Shown piece after piece: positions 63,601-64,000 of a DNA stretch of 64,000 bases; the stretch's first letter is position 1, and every line of letters begins with the position of its first letter. The notes under the pieces are model-generated. The model did no database searches, was not told the DNA's origin, and was given only the letters and a program-made list of their open reading frames with translations. The position numbers and the translations under genes are program-made. Source of the DNA: Microglena sp. YARC (lineage: Eukaryota; Chlorophyta; Chlorophyceae; Chlamydomonadales; Chlamydomonadaceae); the NCBI GenBank assembly GCA_022414725.1, contig CM039463.1, forward strand, positions 26,921,003 to 26,985,002. Reading direction: 5' to 3'.

Positions 63601-64000
63601 GTTTTCAAGCTAACTGCATCTGGGATGTGCGTGCGTGCTTTCGCGCACATTCTTGACATATGTTTTCAGACTTTGACTTAGACGTGTGTGTGTTTCCCCG
63701 CTTTTCACAGGGCTTCACACAATCAGTTTGGATAAGGCTAGTGCTTTCTCAATTGGGATTTTTTCAGCTCCAGGTCATGACTTGCTATTATGTAAGCTTT
63801 CTGGCTCTTCTTAAGTTTTAATTAATAAGATGCCTTTGCCTTATTAAGTTGGTGCATTCCTAAGAATTACTCATATATGGGGTGCCTGTCTCCAGTGCAG
63901 GGTTGGTATGGTGACCGTGGCGCAGGGGTAACTTCCACCTGTGTCAGTGGGGAGAATTGATCCCCCGACCTCCAAATTCTGTGATGAACCAATGAGTTGT

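Noticed and set aside
63905..64000. Second SINE family or tRNA-like head (ggcgcaggggtaac)
   Set aside because: Suggestive A-box only, truncated by the window end, with no second copy in view.

Overview
This is nuclear DNA of an intron-rich eukaryote, most likely a green alga. The protein families are those of a photosynthetic eukaryote: a Cys-type plant-like glutathione peroxidase, a YbaB/EbfC protein of the type found in plastids, a plant-type SR splicing factor, an AMPK/SnRK1 beta subunit and a plant GC1/GUCD1-type protein. Introns are kilobases long and filled with minisatellites, C/G homopolymers and short transposons. The species cannot be named from the sequence; a chlorophyte of the Dunaliella or volvocine kind is a guess from intron style.

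Layout: (1) about 1.1-7.9 kb, minus: SR splicing factor, 3' end not resolved. (2) 7.9-11.1 kb: intergenic with dispersed repeats. (3) 11.1-16.5 kb, minus: glutathione peroxidase, 8 exons that join to a complete 165-codon frame, including a 7-nt microexon carrying the catalytic Cys. (4) 17.2/19.2-28.6 kb, plus: YbaB/EbfC-family gene. (5) 28.6-31.0 kb: intergenic. (6) 31.0-44.5 kb, minus: AMPK beta subunit, 270 codons. (7) 45.3-52.2 kb, plus: GUCD1-type gene, 6 exons. (8) 52.2-56.7 kb: repeat-rich intergenic. (9) 56.7-61.5 kb: a structurally complete LTR retrotransposon in minus orientation, with gag and protease but no integrase or reverse transcriptase. (10) 61.5-64 kb: SINE and a tandem array. 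GPX/YbaB and AMPK-beta/GUCD1 are two head-to-head pairs, each with roughly 740 bp between candidate start codons.

The most unusual signal is shared by four of the five genes. Exon edges are tandemly copied into the adjacent intron: copies of an exon's 3' end with its 5' splice site lie downstream of that exon, and copies of an exon's 5' end with its 3' splice site lie upstream. At least ten exon edges are affected, with up to eight copies each. The copies are interleaved with microsatellite sequence and look like a route of intron growth with possible effects on splice-site choice. The window also holds several families of short inverted-repeat transposons, a tRNA-headed SINE with a 15-bp target-site duplication, a 1.7-kb palindromic cassette array, and long satellite arrays inside introns.

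All exon models were built by hand from family similarity, reading-phase agreement and GT/AG sites; no transcript evidence was available.
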